64,000 nt of DNA from Moorella sp. Hama-1 (GCF_023734095.1 NZ_AP024620.1:1050501-1114500), one strand, 5' to 3'; shown: positions 25,113-34,454, numbered from the stretch's first letter. Notes: a model not told the origin generated them from the letters alone. Made by a program: numbers and translations.

Positions 25113-26243
25113 ATGCAACCACAGGATACCATCTTTATGCGCCGGGCCCTGGACCTGGCCCGGCGGGGCCTGGGCCGGACCAGCCCCAACCCGGCCGTGG
25201 GGGCCGTCATCGTTAAAGACGGCCGGGTAATAGGAGAGGGTTACCACCAGAAGGCCGGCACCCCCCACGCTGAAATCCACGCCCTGCAGGCCGCCGGGCC
25301 AGCGGCCCGGGGTTCTACCCTTTATGTCACCCTGGAGCCCTGCTGCCACTACGGCCGTACTCCCCCGTGCACGGAGGCCATCATCGCCGCCGGCATTCGC
25401 CGGGTGGTAGCCGCCATGGCCGATCCCAACCCCAGGGTGGCCGGAGGTGGTTTTCAGGCCTTGCGGCAGGCCGGTATTGAGGTAGAGACGGGCCTGCTGG
25501 CGGAGGAAGCCCGGCAATTAAATGAAGCCTTTATCAAGTATATTACCACCGGGAATCCCTGGGTGACCCTGAAGATGGCCCTGACTCTGGACGGCAAGAT
25601 TGCCACCCGCACCGGCGCCGCCCGCTGGATTACCGGCCCGGAAGCCAGGGAACGGGCCCACGAGTTACGGGATACCCATGACGCCATCCTGGTGGGTATC
25701 GGTACTGTCCTGGCCGATGACCCGGAATTAACTACCCGCCTGCCCGGCGTCCGGGGCCGGGATGCCGTCAGGGTAATCCTGGACAGCCACCTCAGGTTAC
25801 CGCTAACGGCCAGGGTAGTTAGTCTCCGGTCCGCAGCCCCCACCCTGGTAGCCACGACGGCTGCAGCCCCGGCAGAGGCCCGGGAAGAGCTGGCCGCCCG
25901 GGGCGTCCAGGTCCTGGTCCTGCCGGCGGAAGCAGGCCGGGTAGCCTGGCAGCCCCTCCTGGCAGAACTCGCCCGGCGCCAGATTACCAGTATCCTGGTA
26001 GAAGGCGGGAGCGGGGTCAACGCCACCGCCCTGGCGGCCGGGGTGGTAGATAAAGTAATAGCTTTTATTGCCCCGAAGATCTTCGGGGGGGTGGAGGCTC
26101 CGGGGCCGGTCGGTGGTTTGGGCGTCGCCGACCCTGGAGCCGCCTGGCAGCTGGAGAGGCTAGCTGTAAAACGCTGTGGTGAGGATCTCATGCTCAGCGG
26201 CTACCTGGGTAAAAGGGAGGGAAGTCCATGTTTACCGGATTAG
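25113..26243 (+). CDS. ribD: bifunctional riboflavin deaminase/reductase RibD
   Basis: This two-domain enzyme deaminates the pyrimidine product of GTP cyclohydrolase II and then reduces its ribosyl side chain. The N-terminal deaminase has the zinc motifs H-A-E-I-H-A-L and P-C-C-H-Y-G-R-T-P-P-C. The C-terminal reductase starts near residue 150 with T-L-K-M-A-L-T-L-D-G-K-I-A and contains V-E-G-G-S. The ATG at 25113 is 7 bases from ggagg; a GTG at 25107 is too close to it. Confidence 0.95.
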   Translation: MQPQDTIFMRRALDLARRGLGRTSPNPAVGAVIVKDGRVIGEGYHQKAGTPHAEIHALQAAGPAARGSTLYVTLEPCCHYGRTPPCTEAIIAAGIRRVVAAMADPNPRVAGGGFQALRQAGIEVETGLLAEEARQLNEAFIKYITTGNPWVTLKMALTLDGKIATRTGAARWITGPEARERAHELRDTHDAILVGIGTVLADDPELTTRLPGVRGRDAVRVILDSHLRLPLTARVVSLRSAAPTLVATTAAAPAEAREELAARGVQVLVLPAEAGRVAWQPLLAELARRQITSILVEGGSGVNATALAAGVVDKVIAFIAPKIFGGVEAPGPVGGLGVADPGAAWQLERLAVKRCGEDLMLSGYLGKREGSPCLPD

Positions 26244-26881
26244 TAGAGGAGATAGGTACTGTCCGGGATATCGCTACCGTTTCCCAGGGCTCCCGGCTGA
26301 CCATAGCCGCCCGGAAGGTGCTGGCGGGTACCCGGAGGGGTGACAGTATCGCCGTCAACGGCGCCTGCCTGACGGTGGTGGACCTGACGCCGGCCTCCTT
26401 GGTGGCCGAAGTCATGGCCGAAACCCTGCGGGTGACCACCCTGGGTTCCTTAAAAGCGGGAGATAAGGTCAACCTGGAACGGGCCCTGCAGTTAGGGGAG
26501 CGCCTGGGGGGCCACCTGGTCAGCGGCCATATCGACGGCGTGGGCGAGATTAAGGCCCGGCAGCAGGTAGGCATCGCCTGGGAATTGACCCTGGCCGTGC
26601 CATCGGGCCTGACCCGCTATATTGCCCCCAAAGGCTCCCTGGCCGTAGATGGCACCAGCCTGACGGTGATAGGTGTCACGGGGGACCAGGTCACCATCGG
26701 CCTCATTCCCCACACGGCCGGGAATACTATCCTGGGGGGCAAAGGACCCGGAGACCGGGTCAATATCGAGGTCGACCTCCTGGCCCGTTACCTGGAAAGG
26801 CTTTTACTCCGCCCCCGGGAAGAACCAGAACAGAAAGGCCTGACCATGGAATTCCTGGCCGCCAACGGCTTCCTTAAGTAA
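26228..26881 (+). CDS. ribE: riboflavin synthase alpha subunit
   Basis: The 217-residue protein has two homologous lumazine-binding halves. It starts with the canonical M-F-T-G-L-V-E-E-I-G, and G-A-C-L-T-V and G-H-I-D-G-V-G are also seen. It dismutates two 6,7-dimethyl-8-ribityllumazine molecules into riboflavin. It overlaps ribD by 16 bases. Confidence 0.95.
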   Translation: MFTGLVEEIGTVRDIATVSQGSRLTIAARKVLAGTRRGDSIAVNGACLTVVDLTPASLVAEVMAETLRVTTLGSLKAGDKVNLERALQLGERLGGHLVSGHIDGVGEIKARQQVGIAWELTLAVPSGLTRYIAPKGSLAVDGTSLTVIGVTGDQVTIGLIPHTAGNTILGGKGPGDRVNIEVDLLARYLERLLLRPREEPEQKGLTMEFLAANGFLK

Positions 26882-27023
26882 CAGAAATAGCCTCTCGTAG
26901 GGCCAGCGCTCCCGGCGCAACTTGAAAGGCTCCCTGCATAGAGGATGGGGGCCGGCTACAGGCGAGGGGGCCATAACTTATAATCTCAGCCAAATAAAAA
27001 AGGTAAAAGGAAAGCAGGTGTAA

Positions 27024-28238
27024 ATGATGGGGGAAAGGGTAGTTTTTAATACCATTGAAGAGGCCATTGACGCTATCAAAGCCGGGCAGATGGTCGTCGT
27101 CGTCGATGATGAAGACCGGGAGAATGAGGGCGACCTAGTAATGGCCGCCGCCCGGGTGACACCGGAGGCCATTAATTTCATGGCCACCCACGGCCGCGGT
27201 CTCATTTGCGTACCCATGGAAGGACGGCGCCTGGATGAACTGGAACTGAATCCCATGGTTACCCAGAATACCGAGTCCATGGGTACGGCCTTTACCGTCT
27301 CGGTAGACGCCGCCGAGGTTACTACCGGTATCTCCGCCTTCGAACGGGCCGCCACCATCAAAAAGCTCCTTGATCCCGCGACCAGGCCCGAGGACCTGCG
27401 CCGGCCCGGTCATATCTTTCCCCTGCGGGCGAAGCCGGACGGGGTCCTGCGCCGCGCCGGCCATACCGAGGCAGCCGTCGACCTGGCGCGCCTGGCCGGC
27501 CTGTATCCGGCCGGGGTTATCTGCGAGATTATGAACCCCGACGGGACCATGGCCCGGGTGCCCCAGTTATATAACTTCTGCCGGGAACACGACCTGAAGT
27601 TGGTTACAGTGGCCGACCTGATTGAATATCGCCGCCGGACGGAGAAACTGGTACGCCGGGTGGCTGAAGCCGACCTGCCTACCAGGTATGGCCACTTTAA
27701 GGCCCTGGCCTACGAAGAGGTTATGAGCGGCAAGGGGCATCTGGCCCTGGTCAAGGGCGATATTGCCACCGGTGGTCCGGTCCTGGTGCGGGTCCATTCG
27801 GAGTGCCTGACGGGTGATGTCTTTGGTTCTGAACGCTGTGACTGCGGCGACCAACTGCAGCAGGCCATGAAGATGATTGAAGATGAGGGGGCCGGGGTAG
27901 TCCTTTACATGCGTCAGGAAGGCAGGGGCATCGGCCTCCTCAACAAGATTAAGGCTTACAAGCTGCAGGAGGAAGGTAAGGATACAGTGGAAGCCAACGA
28001 GGCCCTGGGCTTCCCCCCGGATCTCCGGGACTACGGCATCGGCGCCCAGATCCTGGCCGACCTGGGGGTGCGCCAGATCCGCCTCCTGACCAATAACCCG
28101 AAAAAGATCGCCGGCCTGGAAGGATACGGCCTCCAGGTTGTCGAAAGGGTACCCATTGAGGTCTGTCCCAACAGGGTCAACCGGCGTTACCTTAAGACTA
28201 AAAAGGAAAAAATGGGCCACCTGTTGCATATCAGCTGA
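27024..28238 (+). CDS. ribBA: DHBP synthase / GTP cyclohydrolase II fusion RibBA
   Basis: The 404-residue fusion supplies both riboflavin precursors. The N-terminal DHBP synthase has [10 protein letters not shown] (about 27-36). The C-terminal cyclohydrolase II has the zinc site [11 protein letters not shown] and R-Q-E-G-R-G-I-G-L. It is preceded by a 142-base gap that contains a possible extra -10 (TATAAT, 26979-26984) without a clear -35. Starts at 27024 or 27027 (ATG ATG) are equivalent. Confidence 0.95.
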   Translation: MMGERVVFNTIEEAIDAIKAGQMVVVVDDEDRENEGDLVMAAARVTPEAINFMATHGRGLICVPMEGRRLDELELNPMVTQNTESMGTAFTVSVDAAEVTTGISAFERAATIKKLLDPATRPEDLRRPGHIFPLRAKPDGVLRRAGHTEAAVDLARLAGLYPAGVICEIMNPDGTMARVPQLYNFCREHDLKLVTVADLIEYRRRTEKLVRRVAEADLPTRYGHFKALAYEEVMSGKGHLALVKGDIATGGPVLVRVHSECLTGDVFGSERCDCGDQLQQAMKMIEDEGAGVVLYMRQEGRGIGLLNKIKAYKLQEEGKDTVEANEALGFPPDLRDYGIGAQILADLGVRQIRLLTNNPKKIAGLEGYGLQVVERVPIEVCPNRVNRRYLKTKKEKMGHLLHIS

Positions 28239-28253
28239 AAGGGAGGAATAATT

Positions 28254-28721
28254 ATGCCCAACATCCTTGAAGGACAACTCCAAGCCCGGGGACTTAAGTT
28301 TGGCATCGTCATCAGCCGCTTCAACGAGTTTATTACCTCCCGGCTCCTGGAGGGAGCCCTGGATGCCCTGAACCGTCACGGTGCCGACCCGGCCGCCATT
28401 GATATCGCCTGGGTGCCGGGGGCCTTTGAGATACCCCTGGCAGCCCAAAAAATGACGGCCAGGGGTTACGACGCTATTATCTGCCTGGGGGCGGTTATTC
28501 GCGGCGCCACCCCCCATTTTGAGTATGTAGCCGCCGAGGTAACCAAGGGAATTGCCCAGGTAAGCTTGAGTACCGGCATACCGGTAATCTACGGCTTAAT
28601 TACGGCCGACAATATTGAACAGGCCATCGAAAGGGCCGGGACCAAGGCCGGCAATAAAGGCTTTGACGCCGCTATGGCGGCCATGGAGATGGTCAACCTA
28701 TTCAAGGGGATGGCGAGGTAG
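28254..28721 (+). CDS. ribH: 6,7-dimethyl-8-ribityllumazine synthase
   Basis: The 155-residue enzyme forms 60-mer capsids in many bacteria. Signature stretches are [15 protein letters not shown] and [14 protein letters not shown]. It follows ribBA by 15 bases with a gggaggaataatt ribosome site and completes the operon. Confidence 0.96.
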   Translation: MPNILEGQLQARGLKFGIVISRFNEFITSRLLEGALDALNRHGADPAAIDIAWVPGAFEIPLAAQKMTARGYDAIICLGAVIRGATPHFEYVAAEVTKGIAQVSLSTGIPVIYGLITADNIEQAIERAGTKAGNKGFDAAMAAMEMVNLFKGMAR

Positions 28722-28728
28722 ATCGGGA

Positions 28729-29301
28729 ATGCGCATCGGCATTATCAGCGATACCCACGGTGACGGCGCTGCCTGGGAGCAGGCCCTGGCGAACTGCTTT
28801 CAAGGGTGTGAGATGATTATCCACGCCGGCGATGTCCTCTACCACGGGCCCCGGAATCCCATTAGCGCCGCCTATGCCCCTAAAGATCTGGCCGAACTCC
28901 TGCGGCAGTCGCCGGTGCCGCTGCTTATCGCCCGCGGTAACTGCGACGCCGAGGTCGATGCTATGGTATTAAACCTCCCCCTGCCCGAGCAGGTAGTCTT
29001 TCAGATGGGCAAACATCGCCTCATAGCCCAGCATGGTCACCGCCTGGCTGAGGGCGAAGCCCCTGTCCTGGCAGCTTATTACCGGGCCGACCTTTGGATC
29101 ACCGGTCATACCCATGTGCCGGTTCTGAGAGCCAGGGAAGGCCGTATCTTCTTAAATCCCGGCAGTCCCAGCCTGCCCCATAGCGGCCCCCTGGGCCAGC
29201 TAAAAACAGTAGCCTTAGCTGATGACCGGGGGGTGCAACTCCTGGCCCTGGCCACGGGGGAAGTGCTGCAGGAGCTGCCCTGGCCGGCCAGGGAGGGTTA
29301 A
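28729..29301 (+). CDS. YfcE/MJ0936-type metallophosphodiesterase
   Basis: The 190-residue calcineurin-like phosphoesterase has the metal motifs S-D-T-H-G-D (7-12), H-A-G-D-V, R-G-N-C-D and H-G-H-R...T-G-H-T-H. The ATG at 28729 (M-R-I-G-I-I-S-D-T-H) is the family start; an in-frame extension back to 28615 overlaps ribH and is not conserved in type. The substrate is unknown. It is probably co-transcribed with ribH. Confidence 0.9.
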   Translation: MRIGIISDTHGDGAAWEQALANCFQGCEMIIHAGDVLYHGPRNPISAAYAPKDLAELLRQSPVPLLIARGNCDAEVDAMVLNLPLPEQVVFQMGKHRLIAQHGHRLAEGEAPVLAAYYRADLWITGHTHVPVLRAREGRIFLNPGSPSLPHSGPLGQLKTVALADDRGVQLLALATGEVLQELPWPAREG

Positions 29302-29309
29302 AAAGTCAA

Positions 29310-29337
29310 AACCCGGGGTTTCATTTAACCCCGGGTT
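29310..29337. terminator. bidirectional terminator between phosphodiesterase and rpmB
   Basis: A perfect 11-bp stem AACCCGGGGTT / AACCCCGGGTT with a 6-base loop lies between two convergent genes. T-richness is modest on both sides (attaaat on plus, tttgacttttt on minus). Confidence 0.75.
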
Positions 29338-29429
29338 ATTAAATACTCATTTACCTGTTATTAGCCTCTGTATCCCAAACTGGCAGAGGTGTACTTTACC
29401 GTTATTAGAGCAGCCTCTTTTTAGGGACC

Positions 29430-29618
29430 TTATATGGCCCGTTGAACCTTACCGGAACGGAGGCAGCGGGTACAGACGTAGACCCGGCGGGGGGTACCAT
29501 TGACCAGGATTTTTACCCGCTGCAGGTTGGGAGTCCAGGTACGTTTGGTTTTAATGTTAGAGTGGCTGACCAGATGGCCGGTAACCGCCTTTTTGCCGCA
29601 AACGCTGCAGATAGCCAT
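29430..29618 (-). CDS. rpmB: 50S ribosomal protein L28
   Basis: The 62-residue protein has C-S-V-C-G-K-K at the N-terminus and C-T-R-C near the C-terminus, a zinc-ribbon (C+) L28, with V-S-H-S-N-I-K-T-K-R. The ATG at 29618 has GAGGTG six bases upstream; a GTG three codons earlier overlaps that site. A dedicated promoter lies upstream on the minus strand. Confidence 0.95.
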   Translation of the reverse strand: MAICSVCGKKAVTGHLVSHSNIKTKRTWTPNLQRVKILVNGTPRRVYVCTRCLRSGKVQRAI

Positions 29619-29651
29619 AATTTTCACCTCGCTTTAAACCCTACGAGGGCT

Positions 29652-29680
29652 ATTTTACCAGAGAAGTGGGCAAAACGCAA
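29652..29680 (-). promoter_or_regulatory. rpmB promoter
   Basis: Minus strand TTGCGT (29680-29675), 17 bases, TAAAAT (29657-29652). Confidence 0.65.
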
Positions 29681-29792
29681 GGATATTATATTTTAATGAC
29701 TTCAGCGCCGCCCCGTATGGGAATAAATTTATGCCGTCAGGCAGGGAGTTGCCGGCGAATGTTGAAAATATACAGGGAAGGGGGCGAGGTGG

Positions 29793-30035
29793 ATGGCAGG
29801 TAATCCCCAGAAAGGGGTCATACCGTTACAGATTACCCAAGACCTGTCCATAATGGAGGTCCTGCAGGCCTATCCCCAGGTACGCTCAGTCTTTATTCGC
29901 CACGGTATGGGTTGCCTGGAGTGTATGGGAGCTATGGCTGAGACCATAGCCAGTGGCGCCCGGATGCACGGCCTTAACCTGGAGGAGCTCCTGCAGGATT
30001 TAAATGCGGCCATCAAAAACCAGGAGCAGGAATGA
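29793..30035 (+). CDS. DUF1858 small redox-disulfide-type protein
   Basis: The 80-residue protein of the DUF1858 family often accompanies hybrid-cluster or redox proteins. The core I-M-E-V-L-Q-A-Y-P-Q-V-R-S-V-F-I-R-H-G-M-G-C-L-E-C-M-G contains the C-x-x-C pair. The role is unknown; a redox or metal-binding function is inferred from the CxxC. The ATG follows gaggtgg; the stop overlaps the recG start by 4 bases (ATGA). Confidence 0.85.
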   Translation: MAGNPQKGVIPLQITQDLSIMEVLQAYPQVRSVFIRHGMGCLECMGAMAETIASGARMHGLNLEELLQDLNAAIKNQEQE

Positions 30036-32074
30036 TACTTGACCGTCCAGTAGCAACTTTAAAATACGTCGGCAGCCAGAAGGCTGCCAGGCTGCACCGG
30101 CTGGGCATTGCGACGGTGGGGGATTTGTTGTGGCACTTTCCCCGGCGCTATGAAGACCGGCGCCAGCTAAAGGACCTGGCGGCAGTTAAGCCTGGAGAAA
30201 CGGTAACGGTTCAGGTGACCATCAGGGCCTGGGAAGAGAAGGAAGTGCGCCCGCGCCTGCGGCTGTTCCGGGCCCTCATCCAGGGCCGGCAGGGAACAGG
30301 TTTTGCCGTATGGTTTAACCAGCCCTATTTGCAGCGCCAGTTACCGGTCGGTACGACGGTAATCATCACCGGCCGGGTCAACTACCGGGGTTACCAGCCG
30401 GAGATCCAGGTCAGCGATTATGAGGTCCTGGGCGGGGGGGATCTCCAGCTCCACACGGGCCGGATTGTCCCCTTTTACCCTCTGACGGCCGGCCTCAGCC
30501 AGCGCTGGCTGCGCCTGGTAATCCACCTGGCCCTGGAGGCAGCCGGGAAGGAACTGCCGGAGGTCTTACCGCCGGACCTCAGCCGCCGTTACCGCCTTCT
30601 GCCGCGCCTTCAGGCCCTGCACTATATCCACTTTCCTCCCGATGCCGCGGGCCTGCACCAGGCCCGGCGGCGCCTGAAATACGAAGAACTTTTGCTCTGG
30701 GAACTGGGGCTAAACCTGCACCGGGTGCAACAGGTAGGGAACCGGCAGGGTATAGCCCATAGCGGGAATAATGAACTCATAACCGAGTTTATTGCTAGTT
30801 TGCCTTTTAAATTGACCGCGGCCCAGGAGAGGGTCCTGGCAGAAATCCTGGCCGATATGGAAGCCCCCCGGCCCATGGCCCGTTTACTCCAGGGGGATGT
30901 CGGTTCCGGCAAGACGGTAGTCGCCGCTGCCGCCATGCTCAAGGCGTTAGCCGGCGGCTGGCAGGCGGCCCTGATGGCGCCCACGGAAGTCCTGGCCGAA
31001 CAGCATGGCCGCACCCTAGGTGAGCTGCTGGCCCCCCTGGGGGTGCCGGTGGCCACCCTGACGGGCAATACCCCCCGGGCGGAGCGGGAAACAATCCTCA
31101 GGGGCCTGGCCGGGGGCCAGCTGCCCCTGGTGGTAGGTACCCATGCCCTGATCCAGGCAGAGGTAAGTTTTAAAGCCCTGGGCCTGGCGGTTATCGACGA
31201 GCAACACCGTTTCGGCGTTGACCAGCGGGCTGCCCTCCAGGCCAAGGGTGAGGACCCCGATTTACTGGTCATGACGGCGACGCCCATCCCCAGGACTCTG
31301 GCCCTGGCCGTCTATGGTGACCTGGATATCTCGACCCTGGATGAATTGCCCCCGGGTCGACAACCGGTTACGACGTATGTGATTACGGAAAAACAGCGGC
31401 GCCGGGCCTACCACTTAATTGACCGGGAGATTCGAGCCGGCCATCAGGCCTATGTCATCTGCCCCCTTATTGACGAGAGTGAAACCGTGGCGGCCGAGGC
31501 CGCCATTGCTATGGCCCGGAAGTTGCAGGAGGAGGTTTTCCCGGCGTACCCGGTCGGGCTGGTTCACGGCCGCCTGCGGCCGGCAGAAAAGGAAGGGGTT
31601 ATGGCGGATTTCCGGGAAGGACGCCTGGCCATCCTGGTGGCGACTACGGTAGTTGAGGTGGGGGTGGATGTACCCAATGCTACGGTGATGTTGATTGAAG
31701 GCGCAGAAAGGCTGGGCCTGGCCCAATTACACCAGTTGCGTGGCCGGGTGGGCCGGGGTACGGCACCATCTTATTGTTTCCTTATAGCCGGTGACAGCCA
31801 GACCTCCCGGGAGAGGTTGGCGGTGCTGGCTAACAGCCAGGATGGTTTTGCTATCGCCGAGGCCGACCTGCGCCTGCGGGGCCCGGGGGAGTTTTTCGGC
31901 ACCCGCCAGCACGGTTTACCCGAATTTCGCCTGGCCCGGCTCCCGGAGGATGGGCGTATTTTAGAACAGGCCCGCCTGGATGCCCGGCAAATCTGCCAGC
32001 AGGGGGTCTCCCAGCCCTGGTACCAGGATCTCTACCGGGCCGCCAGGGGGAAAATGGAAAGTTTACATTTTTAA
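30032..32074 (+). CDS. recG: ATP-dependent DNA helicase RecG
   Basis: The 680-residue fork-regression helicase has an N-terminal wedge/OB domain (about 1-220), then helicase motifs G-D-V-G-S-G-K-T-V-V (about 289-298), D-E-Q-H, T-A-T-P-I-P-R-T and G-R-V-G-R-G. The C-terminal R-x-P-G-E-F-F-G-T-R-Q-H-G motif is characteristic. Confidence 0.96.
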   Translation: MILDRPVATLKYVGSQKAARLHRLGIATVGDLLWHFPRRYEDRRQLKDLAAVKPGETVTVQVTIRAWEEKEVRPRLRLFRALIQGRQGTGFAVWFNQPYLQRQLPVGTTVIITGRVNYRGYQPEIQVSDYEVLGGGDLQLHTGRIVPFYPLTAGLSQRWLRLVIHLALEAAGKELPEVLPPDLSRRYRLLPRLQALHYIHFPPDAAGLHQARRRLKYEELLLWELGLNLHRVQQVGNRQGIAHSGNNELITEFIASLPFKLTAAQERVLAEILADMEAPRPMARLLQGDVGSGKTVVAAAAMLKALAGGWQAALMAPTEVLAEQHGRTLGELLAPLGVPVATLTGNTPRAERETILRGLAGGQLPLVVGTHALIQAEVSFKALGLAVIDEQHRFGVDQRAALQAKGEDPDLLVMTATPIPRTLALAVYGDLDISTLDELPPGRQPVTTYVITEKQRRRAYHLIDREIRAGHQAYVICPLIDESETVAAEAAIAMARKLQEEVFPAYPVGLVHGRLRPAEKEGVMADFREGRLAILVATTVVEVGVDVPNATVMLIEGAERLGLAQLHQLRGRVGRGTAPSYCFLIAGDSQTSRERLAVLANSQDGFAIAEADLRLRGPGEFFGTRQHGLPEFRLARLPEDGRILEQARLDARQICQQGVSQPWYQDLYRAARGKMESLHF

Positions 32075-32159
32075 TTTGTTTTTCCAGCAATAACGAGCAT
32101 GATCAAAAACCATTTAAGCCACACTAACACTAAAATTATGTGGCGAAGGTGGTTTTCTC

Positions 32160-32555
32160 ATGCGTCTGGAAAGGGAGGAACGCTCCTTGCTGGCCTACTT
32201 TCCCAGCAGCACCCGGGCCCAGGAGGCCATCAATGCTCTGAAAGAGGCCGGCATCAGCGAAGTCCAGTTTGACCGGGTGGGACGTTTCGGTGCCCGCTAT
32301 AACGACCAGTATAACAATCCCCTGGCCAACCAGGCCAATACTATTACCGGTTTGAGCCTCTATTCGGCCGATATTAACCCCCTGGTCAAAACTGAGACCC
32401 GGGCCTTACTGGCAGCGGACCCCTCGGTCAGTGGAGTCGGTTTAAAAAATTACGGCGTGGCCGGCAACGAGGGCTTCCTGGTGACTATTGTTACCAGCCC
32501 GGACCGGGTCGATACGGCCCGGGAGATTGTAGAGACCCACGGTGGTCGGTTCTAA
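32160..32555 (+). CDS. conserved hypothetical protein, 131 aa
   Basis: I do not recognise the family. The protein is soluble and mixed alpha/beta, with a ferredoxin-like two-half layout: A-Y-F-P-S-S-T-R-A-Q-E-A-I-N-A-L-K-E-A-G-I at the front, and V-T-I-V-T-S-P-D-R-V-D-T-A-R-E-I-V at the back. The repeated helix-strand pattern resembles small proteins that manage surface or stress functions in Bacilli/Clostridia. It lies between recG and a spore-protein gene and has its own strong terminator. Function unknown. Confidence 0.7.
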   Translation: MRLEREERSLLAYFPSSTRAQEAINALKEAGISEVQFDRVGRFGARYNDQYNNPLANQANTITGLSLYSADINPLVKTETRALLAADPSVSGVGLKNYGVAGNEGFLVTIVTSPDRVDTAREIVETHGGRF

Positions 32556-32561
32556 AAGAGA

Positions 32562-32589
32562 AAGGCCTGTTGCAGGCCTTTATTTTTTT
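32562..32589 (+). terminator. intrinsic terminator
   Basis: AAGGCCTG / CAGGCCTT stem with a 3-base loop, then TATTTTTTT. Confidence 0.92.
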
Positions 32590-32658
32590 GGCATTCCCGG
32601 CATGGTTTTTCCTTTTTTGTAGTATAACTGTAAAATTACGCTAGCCAAATAATGCTAA

Positions 32659-32687
32659 GCATAAAAAGAGGCTACCGGAACATACTA
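32659..32687 (+). promoter_or_regulatory. sigma-G-like forespore promoter of the SASP gene
   Basis: GCATA (32659-32663) and CATACTA (32681-32687) are separated by 17 bases, the recognition pattern of the late-forespore sigma factor (known consensus). The promoter lies 33 bases before the SASP start. Confidence 0.75.
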
Positions 32688-32719
32688 GGACTAGACAAGG
32701 ACAAAGGAGGTGAAACTAA

Positions 32720-33085
32720 ATGCCGCAAGGTGGAAGGACCAATCGTCTCCTGATCCCCCAGGCTCGCGGCCAGATGGAAAGGTTCAAGCAGGAAGTTGCG
32801 ACCGAGCTGGGAATCTCCAATTACGACGGTTACCTGGGCGACCTGCCCTCCAAGGTTAACGGCTCTGTCGGGGGGCTGATGGTCAAAAAGATGATCGCTG
32901 CTTACGAATCGACCCTGAGTGGTCAGGCGGCTGGCGGCCTTGGTGGTACTGATGTGGAACTGGGTGCCGCCCAGAACGTTACCGGGCGTATTAGCGGTCC
33001 CAACCCCGCTTTTACCGCCGGTGGCCAGAAGTTAAACCTCAACGCTCAGCAGTTTAATGCTCAGTCGAGTGGTTTGACCCAGTAA
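32720..33085 (+). CDS. alpha/beta-type small acid-soluble spore protein, long form
   Basis: The N-terminal 70 residues carry the SASP pattern: R-L-L-I-P-Q-A-R, then F-K-Q-E-V-A-T-E-L-G-I (with the GPR cleavage Glu) and V-N-G-S-V-G-G-L-M-V-K-K-M-I. SASPs coat and protect spore DNA. At 121 residues it is much longer than the usual 60-75: the extra C-terminal 50 residues are Gly/Asn/Gln-rich and unlike the family. The aaaggaggtg ribosome site is very strong. The next gene is the protease that degrades SASPs. Confidence 0.88.
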   Translation: MPQGGRTNRLLIPQARGQMERFKQEVATELGISNYDGYLGDLPSKVNGSVGGLMVKKMIAAYESTLSGQAAGGLGGTDVELGAAQNVTGRISGPNPAFTAGGQKLNLNAQQFNAQSSGLTQ

Positions 33086-33096
33086 CAGTGAACCCC

Positions 33097-33128
33097 GGAT
33101 GGCGGGTGTCGAACCCGCCATCCTTTTT
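33097..33128 (+). terminator. SASP gene terminator
   Basis: GGATGGCGGGT / ACCCGCCATCC (11 bp) around GTCGA, then TTTTT. It abuts the end of the convergent gpr gene. Confidence 0.92.
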
Positions 33129-34107
33129 AATGTAAAGGTATGGCCGCGTGGGTACGCAGCAGGTTGGCATGCAGGGTCCGGTTCAGGGCGTTGCCGATAA
33201 CCCAGGCCAGGTTGTGGACCAGGTCGTCAACCTCTTTAGGCGTAACCGTGAGATTACCGCCAAAGGGTGAAAGGACATTCCGGGAGAGATGCTGGGCCAG
33301 GGCCTGGTTAAATGGTAAATTGACATTGGGAAAGGCCTCTTGCAACCGGTTGATGGCCTCAAAGATAATAACTCCAGCGTGAACAACAGTGGGAATGCCA
33401 ATAGCGATGACAGGCACACCCATAGTCTGCAAGTTGATGCCCAGGCGCTGGTTCCCGACCCCCGAACCGGGATTGATTCCGGTGTCGCTGATCTGGATGC
33501 TACTACCGACGCGGTTTAAATCACCAGCGGCCAGGGCATCAATGGCAATAATTACCCGAGGTTTGATTTTCTCAACCACCCCGCGGATAATTTCCGCTGT
33601 TTCAATACCGGTGGTACCCAGGACACCCGGAGCCAGGGCGCTAACGGGCCTGGCTCCTGGCGGCATACTCTGGGGGGCGTATTTAAACAAGTGCCGGGTA
33701 ACGGTAAATTGATTGATTACCTTGGGCCCCAGGGAATCCGGGGTAGCTTCCCAGTTACCCAGGCCTACTACCAGTACCGGATCGGTCGGCCCAACCTGTA
33801 AATTCTGCAACAGGAGGTTGAGTTTCTGGGATAATAATCCGGCTATCTCTTCATGGACGGGGGGATCTTCAACCAGGAGACCAGGCGCATCAATGGTTAT
33901 GTAAATACCGCGGGGTTTCCCCATGGCTTGCTCGCCTGCTTGATTCATAATGGTAATGGTGGTGACGTTGGCATGAGGGAGTTTTTCTTTATCCTCCCGT
34001 ACGCCTGGTACCTCCTGGCGGGTAGCCCCGCGCAGGAGATCATGGGCCTCTACTGCCAGGTCCAGGACGACGCCGGCCAACTGGTAGAATTCTGCTCGTT
34101 GTAACAA
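33127..34107 (-). CDS. gpr: germination protease GPR
   Basis: The 326-residue aspartic-type endopeptidase degrades SASPs at germination. It contains E-D-K-E-K-L-P-H-A-N, a family-like stretch with V-V-G-L-G-N-W-E-A-T-P-D-S-L-G-P, and T-G-I-E-T-A-E-I-I-R-G-V. The start is a TTG (M-L-Q-R-A-E-F) behind ggaggagaggt. Convergent placement next to a SASP gene pairs enzyme and substrate. Confidence 0.95.
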   Translation of the reverse strand: MLQRAEFYQLAGVVLDLAVEAHDLLRGATRQEVPGVREDKEKLPHANVTTITIMNQAGEQAMGKPRGIYITIDAPGLLVEDPPVHEEIAGLLSQKLNLLLQNLQVGPTDPVLVVGLGNWEATPDSLGPKVINQFTVTRHLFKYAPQSMPPGARPVSALAPGVLGTTGIETAEIIRGVVEKIKPRVIIAIDALAAGDLNRVGSSIQISDTGINPGSGVGNQRLGINLQTMGVPVIAIGIPTVVHAGVIIFEAINRLQEAFPNVNLPFNQALAQHLSRNVLSPFGGNLTVTPKEVDDLVHNLAWVIGNALNRTLHANLLRTHAAIPLH

Positions 34108-34227
34108 GTTTACCTCTCCTCCACTGGTAACCTGCCTTCAGGTTTTCCTGGATGAAAAAAAATATACACCGGGAGGAAAAATTTTTTTCATGTGGAATAC
34201 TAGGGTCAGGGAGGGAGAATAAGTTTA

Positions 34228-34395
34228 ATGGAAGTAAAATGCGCCCTCTGCGGCCGTAAAGAAGAGATTACCAAAGTACATAAAGATTACCGGAAACTGG
34301 CGCGGGATAAAAACGCTGTCTATACCTGCGAAATTTGCCGGGCCAGGCTCCGCTATCAGGCTACCCAGCAGCAAAAACCGGAGCGTCCAATTTAA
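34228..34395 (+). CDS. YlaI-like (DUF2197) zinc-ribbon protein
   Basis: This 55-residue protein is missed by length-limited ORF calling. It starts M-E-V-K-C-A-L-C-G-R-K-E and has a second pair C-E-I-C-R-A-R-L, giving CxxC...CxxC zinc binding as in YlaI/DUF2197 proteins. The ATG is 10 bases after gggaggg. It sits between gpr and the selenoprotein promoter. Function unknown. Confidence 0.78.
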   Translation: MEVKCALCGRKEEITKVHKDYRKLARDKNAVYTCEICRARLRYQATQQQKPERPI

Positions 34396-34402
34396 AAACC
34401 TA

Positions 34403-34431
34403 TTGACAGCGAAAAAATAGTAAAGTATAAT
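34403..34431 (+). promoter_or_regulatory. consensus promoter of the selenoprotein-trxA operon
   Basis: Perfect TTGACA (34403-34408), 17-base spacer, perfect TATAAT (34426-34431). It lies 23 bases before the TTG start of the selenoprotein. Confidence 0.92.
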
Positions 34432-34454
34432 CTTATGCGAGAGGAGGGTTGAAA

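Noticed and set aside
27567-28517. 316-codon minus-strand frame over ribBA and ribH
   Set aside because: Covers two clear genes on the other strand and has no start signal.
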